From the NCBI GenBank assembly GCA_903917705.1, contig CAIXBQ010000129.1, positions 1 through 47,613 on the forward strand: a stretch of 47,613 nt of DNA, written 5' to 3'. The position numbers and the translations under genes are program-made. Origin of the DNA: an uncultured Verrucomicrobia subdivision 3 bacterium (lineage in GTDB: Bacteria > Verrucomicrobiota > Verrucomicrobiia > Limisphaerales > UBA11358). Below the pieces are notes generated by a model. It was given only the letters and a program-made list of their open reading frames with translations, had not been told where the DNA came from and ran no database searches. Numbering within the stretch: the stretch's first letter is position 1; every line of letters begins with the position of its first letter. Shown here piece after piece: positions 44,581-47,613 of this stretch.

Positions 44581-45975
44581 ATGAAAATCCACTTCCTCGG
44601 CGCCGCGCGCACCACCACCGGCTCCATGTATCTGCTGGAGGTGAACGGCAAGAAGCTGCTGCTCGAATGCGGCCTGTTCCAAGGCCACCGCGAGGAATCC
44701 ATCAACCGCAACTGCTGTTTCCCGTTCGACCCGAAGGCCGTGGACGCCGTCGTCCTGAGCCATGCGCACATGGACCACGCGGGGAACCTGCCCAACCTCG
44801 TCAAGCAGGGCTACAACGGCAACATCCATTGCACCTTTGCCACCCGCGATCTGTGCAGTATCATGCTCGTGGATTCCGCGCACATCCAGATGGACGACGC
44901 GGAGTTCGTCTCCAAGCAGCGCGCGAAAAAAGGCCTGCCGCCGGTCCAGCCGCTTTACACCACGGCCGACGCGGAGAAGACGCTGCACCAGTTTGTCGCC
45001 GTCGGCTACGACCGCCCCTTCCTCGTCGTGGACGGCGTGATCGTGACCTTCCGCGACGCCGGGCACATCCTCGGCTCCGCGCAGGTGATCCTCGACATCC
45101 AGGAAAAGGGGCGGAAATACCGCTACCTCTTCAGCGGCGACATCGGGCGCGGCGGCGATGAAATCCTGCGCGACCCCGCGCCCGTGGAAAACGTGGACTA
45201 TCTCCAGATCGAATCCACCTACGGCGGACGCGAACACGCCATCCGCACCGACGCCGACGACACCGTCGGCCAGCTCGTCAACGAAACCCTCCGGCAGAAC
45301 GGCCAGGTAATCATCCCCGCCTTTTCCGTCGGGCGCACGCAGCAGATCGTCTATGTGCTGAACCAGCTCACGCTGGCGGGCAAGCTCCCGCGCTGCCCCA
45401 TCTTTGTGGACAGCCCGCTGAGCGTGAACGCCACGGAGATCTACCGGCTGCACTCCGAATGCTTCAACGACGACATCAACAAATTCCTCCACGAAAAGGC
45501 CAACCCCTTCGGCATGGCGAACCTCACCTACCTCCGCGAAGCCGAGCAATCCAAGAAGCTCAACGACCTGGCCGAGCCCGCCATCATCATCAGCGCCTCC
45601 GGCATGTGCGAAGCCGGGCGCGTCCGGCACCATTTGAAGAACCACATCGGCGACGCCAAGAACCTGATCCTGTTCATCGGCTTCTGCGCCGAAGGCACGC
45701 TCGGTTCGCTCATCGTGGCGGGGAAGAATCCCGTGAACATCTTCGGCGAACCCTGCGCCGTCCGCGCCCGGATCGTTTCCCTCGACACCTATTCCGGCCA
45801 CGCCGACAAGAATGAATTGAAGCGCTACGTCCAGCAGCTCACCGGCAATCCTAAAAAAATCATCTGCATCCACGGCGAAGAATCGCAATGCCTCGCCCAC
45901 GCCGAAACCCTGCGCGCCCTGAAGCCCAAGGCGCAGGTCATCGTGCCCGAATACCGGCAGATCGTGGAGATCTGA
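44581..45975 (+). CDS. MBL-fold, beta-CASP RNA-processing exonuclease-like
   Basis: 464 residues. Zinc motif HAHMDH at 61-66, further His/Asp in DAGHILGS and FSGDIGR, then a beta-CASP part (FAVSVGRTQQ-like, SASGMCEAG) and TYSGHADK. The CPSF-type family cuts or trims RNA. Divergent from the small membrane genes. Confidence 0.93.
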   Translation: MKIHFLGAARTTTGSMYLLEVNGKKLLLECGLFQGHREESINRNCCFPFDPKAVDAVVLSHAHMDHAGNLPNLVKQGYNGNIHCTFATRDLCSIMLVDSAHIQMDDAEFVSKQRAKKGLPPVQPLYTTADAEKTLHQFVAVGYDRPFLVVDGVIVTFRDAGHILGSAQVILDIQEKGRKYRYLFSGDIGRGGDEILRDPAPVENVDYLQIESTYGGREHAIRTDADDTVGQLVNETLRQNGQVIIPAFSVGRTQQIVYVLNQLTLAGKLPRCPIFVDSPLSVNATEIYRLHSECFNDDINKFLHEKANPFGMANLTYLREAEQSKKLNDLAEPAIIISASGMCEAGRVRHHLKNHIGDAKNLILFIGFCAEGTLGSLIVAGKNPVNIFGEPCAVRARIVSLDTYSGHADKNELKRYVQQLTGNPKKIICIHGEESQCLAHAETLRALKPKAQVIVPEYRQIVEI

Positions 45976-45996
45976 CCCCGGTCCCGGCCGCTGCCG

Positions 45997-47022
45997 TCAC
46001 TCCCATTCCGGGTGGTTGATCAGCGTCCCGTCGTGGTGGTTGCCGGAAAAATCCCGGGCGGTGTCGCCTTGCCCCTCGTCGAAATGGTAGCCGGCAATCA
46101 GGCCGCCGCCGGCCACCGGCTCCGTCCGTCCCTGCCCGAGGTTCCATTCCTCCGCAACCTCGCCCAGGCCCAGGGCGCGACCGTAAAAATGCACCTCGGA
46201 GATTTCCCCCTCAAAATGCCACGCATCGCCGTCGCCATCCATGCCGATGCGGAGGGGGTTGTTGTCGTAATGATTGCACTGCGTTCCGCCCGCGCCGACA
46301 TTTTTGCCGTCCAGGTAAAAGGTCATCTGGCGGTCCGAACGCGTGACGGCCAGGTGATGCCATTCCTGGTCGCGCACGCTGACCGGCTGGGATTTCGGGC
46401 TGGCGCAGCCGGCGCAATAAAACAGTAGCTGCCCGTGGTCCTGATGCACCACCCAGCCGTCGCCCAGCGGATTCACGCGCTTGGAAATGAAACTCACCAG
46501 CGGCCGTTCCGAGCCGGTCCGGAACCAGAAGGAGATCGTGAACGGCGCCGCGCCGAACTGCAGCGCCGGGTCGTTCGGAATCTCCACCCGGTTGCCCAGG
46601 TTGAACTTCAGCGCATGCCGCGCGCCGCCGCCGGCCGACACGCGGATCGTGCGGATCAAGTCCGGCGCGATCTTCACCTTGCCGAACGAGGTCAGGAGCT
46701 CGATCTGGTCCAGCTCCAGCGTCGCCTGGAGCCGGTCGCCATTGCGGAAATTCACCTGCCAGACCTCGGGCTTGACCGATTCGAGGGACGCCAGCCGGCC
46801 CGGCTCCAGCTTGACCGCGCCGACCAGTTCCGAATGGAACGGCCATTTCGCCGCCGCCGGCTGGCCGGCCACGCGGCTGCCGTCCTTCAATTCCAGCGTC
46901 ACCCGCACCGGCGGGTTCGTCGCCGCCGCCGGCCCGGCCGGTTCGCTGGCGAACGAAAAATCAGCCGCGGCCAGCCCCAGGCCGCCGATCACGAAGGAGA
47001 GCATCGCTTTGGTCAGGTTCAT
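45997..47022 (-). CDS. Secreted LamG/concanavalin-like domain protein
   Basis: 341 residues from the ATG at 47022. A signal peptide (MLSFVIGGLGLAAADFSFA region), then a beta-rich N-terminal half with a repeated LELKDGSRVAG type strand, and a LamG-like C-terminal half with FTISFWFRTG, WHHLAVTRSD and FYLDGKNVG. It probably binds a sugar or surface polymer. Convergent with the MBL gene. Confidence 0.88.
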   Translation of the reverse strand: MNLTKAMLSFVIGGLGLAAADFSFASEPAGPAAATNPPVRVTLELKDGSRVAGQPAAAKWPFHSELVGAVKLEPGRLASLESVKPEVWQVNFRNGDRLQATLELDQIELLTSFGKVKIAPDLIRTIRVSAGGGARHALKFNLGNRVEIPNDPALQFGAAPFTISFWFRTGSERPLVSFISKRVNPLGDGWVVHQDHGQLLFYCAGCASPKSQPVSVRDQEWHHLAVTRSDRQMTFYLDGKNVGAGGTQCNHYDNNPLRIGMDGDGDAWHFEGEISEVHFYGRALGLGEVAEEWNLGQGRTEPVAGGGLIAGYHFDEGQGDTARDFSGNHHDGTLINHPEWE

Positions 47023-47074
47023 AAAATCATTCTTGAGCAAACGCGCCCTTTGTCCATCGCAATCCGCCGCGCGC

Positions 47075-47437
47075 TTAATCCTTGGCCCACGGCGAAATCA
47101 AATCCTCCACCACGCCGCCGAACCGCAGCCGGCAGAAGCCGTAATCCACGATGTTCGGCAGCACCCGAAACTCCGCCGGGATATGAAACAGCCCCAAGCG
47201 CTTGTCCTCGCCATTCCGGCACGCCACCACGCCCGCGGCGCACAACACCTTCATGTCCTTGTGCACCGCATTGTAACTGCGGCCCATCGTCGCCTTCAGG
47301 CCGTTGATGGTCAGCTCCTGACCATTCACCATCATTTGGACGATTTGCCAGCGATGGGTATTACCCAAAGCCGCCAGCGCCACAGCCGGATTAAAACGGG
47401 ACGCGGTCGGGGTGGAAGCCGGGGTGGAATCATTCAT
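47075..47437 (-). CDS. ArsR-like helix-turn-helix regulator
   Basis: 120 residues from the ATG at 47437. A winged helix-turn-helix is visible: LAALGNTHRWQIVQMMVNG, then INGLKATMGRSYNAVHKDMKVL. The Cys-rich metal site of classical ArsR is lacking. It ends 53 bases before the LamG gene on the same strand, so it may control that gene. Confidence 0.8.
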   Translation of the reverse strand: MNDSTPASTPTASRFNPAVALAALGNTHRWQIVQMMVNGQELTINGLKATMGRSYNAVHKDMKVLCAAGVVACRNGEDKRLGLFHIPAEFRVLPNIVDYGFCRLRFGGVVEDLISPWAKD

Positions 47438-47496
47438 AAACCCATCTATGAACCCAATGGGAAAGCTAAATAAGCATTGGTGGACAGGTTGATAAG

Positions 47497-47613
47497 TCAT
47501 AAGGTGGCATAGAGATGCTTCAGGCGGAGCACAGCGGTGGTTTCCGCGAGTTGGTAGCGGAGAGCTTCGCGTAACCAGCGGATGAACTTTACGCTGCGCT
47601 GAGTGGCGCTCAA
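47497..47613 (-). CDS. C-terminal fragment of an unknown protein
   Basis: An open frame enters from the window edge and gives 38 residues, ending LKHLYATL and a stop. Basic, helical (RSVKFIRWLREALRYQL). Too short to assign. Confidence 0.4.
   Translation of the reverse strand: MSATQRSVKFIRWLREALRYQLAETTAVLRLKHLYATL

Overview
This window reads as chromosomal DNA of a GC-rich, Gram-negative bacterium. My best guess is Verrucomicrobiota, in the Pedosphaera/Limisphaerales neighbourhood. The reasons are paired short pilins ending in a Cys-Pro-Ala-Gly-Gly motif, a prepilin of the DUF1559-like type, a DUF2934 protein, threonine synthase next to a MoaD-like and a NIL-domain protein, and many palindromic intergenic repeats. 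The lineage is inferred from gene content; I see no rRNA or tRNA gene.

Layout. 1-3165: the 3' end of the window edge holds a UbiD decarboxylase cut by the boundary, then a lower-GC pair (a lipoprotein and a secreted membrane protein of unknown function). 3166-5535 (minus): thioesterase, malate dehydrogenase, proC. 6019-6990: two pilin genes with the same promoter-like element and leader. 7143-9537: a coupled ABC ATPase, permease and TPR operon. 9678-10337: hisB, followed by a 21-bp minisatellite. 10936-14443: three overlapping CNNM/CorC-type genes. 14445-17573: a carotenoid-synthesis-like membrane protein, an unknown gene, a prepilin gene broken by an in-frame TAG, and a cation exchanger.

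17684-19846 is the most interesting block. A SAM-I riboswitch with its own terminator precedes a threonine-synthase homologue, a MoaD/ThiS-like protein ending in Gly-Gly, and a NIL-domain protein. I infer a SAM-repressed, thiocarboxylate-dependent route to homocysteine rather than threonine synthesis. 20370-26982 (minus) is a complete F-type ATP synthase operon (atpBEFHAGDC), followed upstream by gluQRS. 28248-32279 is an orphan terminase cassette (large subunit, candidate small subunit, divergent XRE regulator) with a tiny membrane protein and a DUF1643 gene, but no capsid, portal or integrase genes.

32466-36568 is an ECF sigma factor, its likely membrane anti-sigma factor, and three secreted proteins, two of them CsgG-like paralogues. 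The sigma gene and the secreted-protein genes share a promoter-like box with identical spacing. 36914-38950 is a GH51 arabinofuranosidase. 39017-39892 is a dTDP-rhamnose-reductase-like protein. 40001-42484 is thiH, a secreted LIM/DA1-like metallopeptidase, and thiS, closely packed. The rest is an MscS channel, two small membrane proteins, an MBL/beta-CASP nuclease, a LamG protein, an ArsR-like regulator and a C-terminal gene fragment.

A theme across the window is mobile palindromic repeats. One copy lies in frame inside ubiD, and another repeat-like block lies in frame inside gluQRS.
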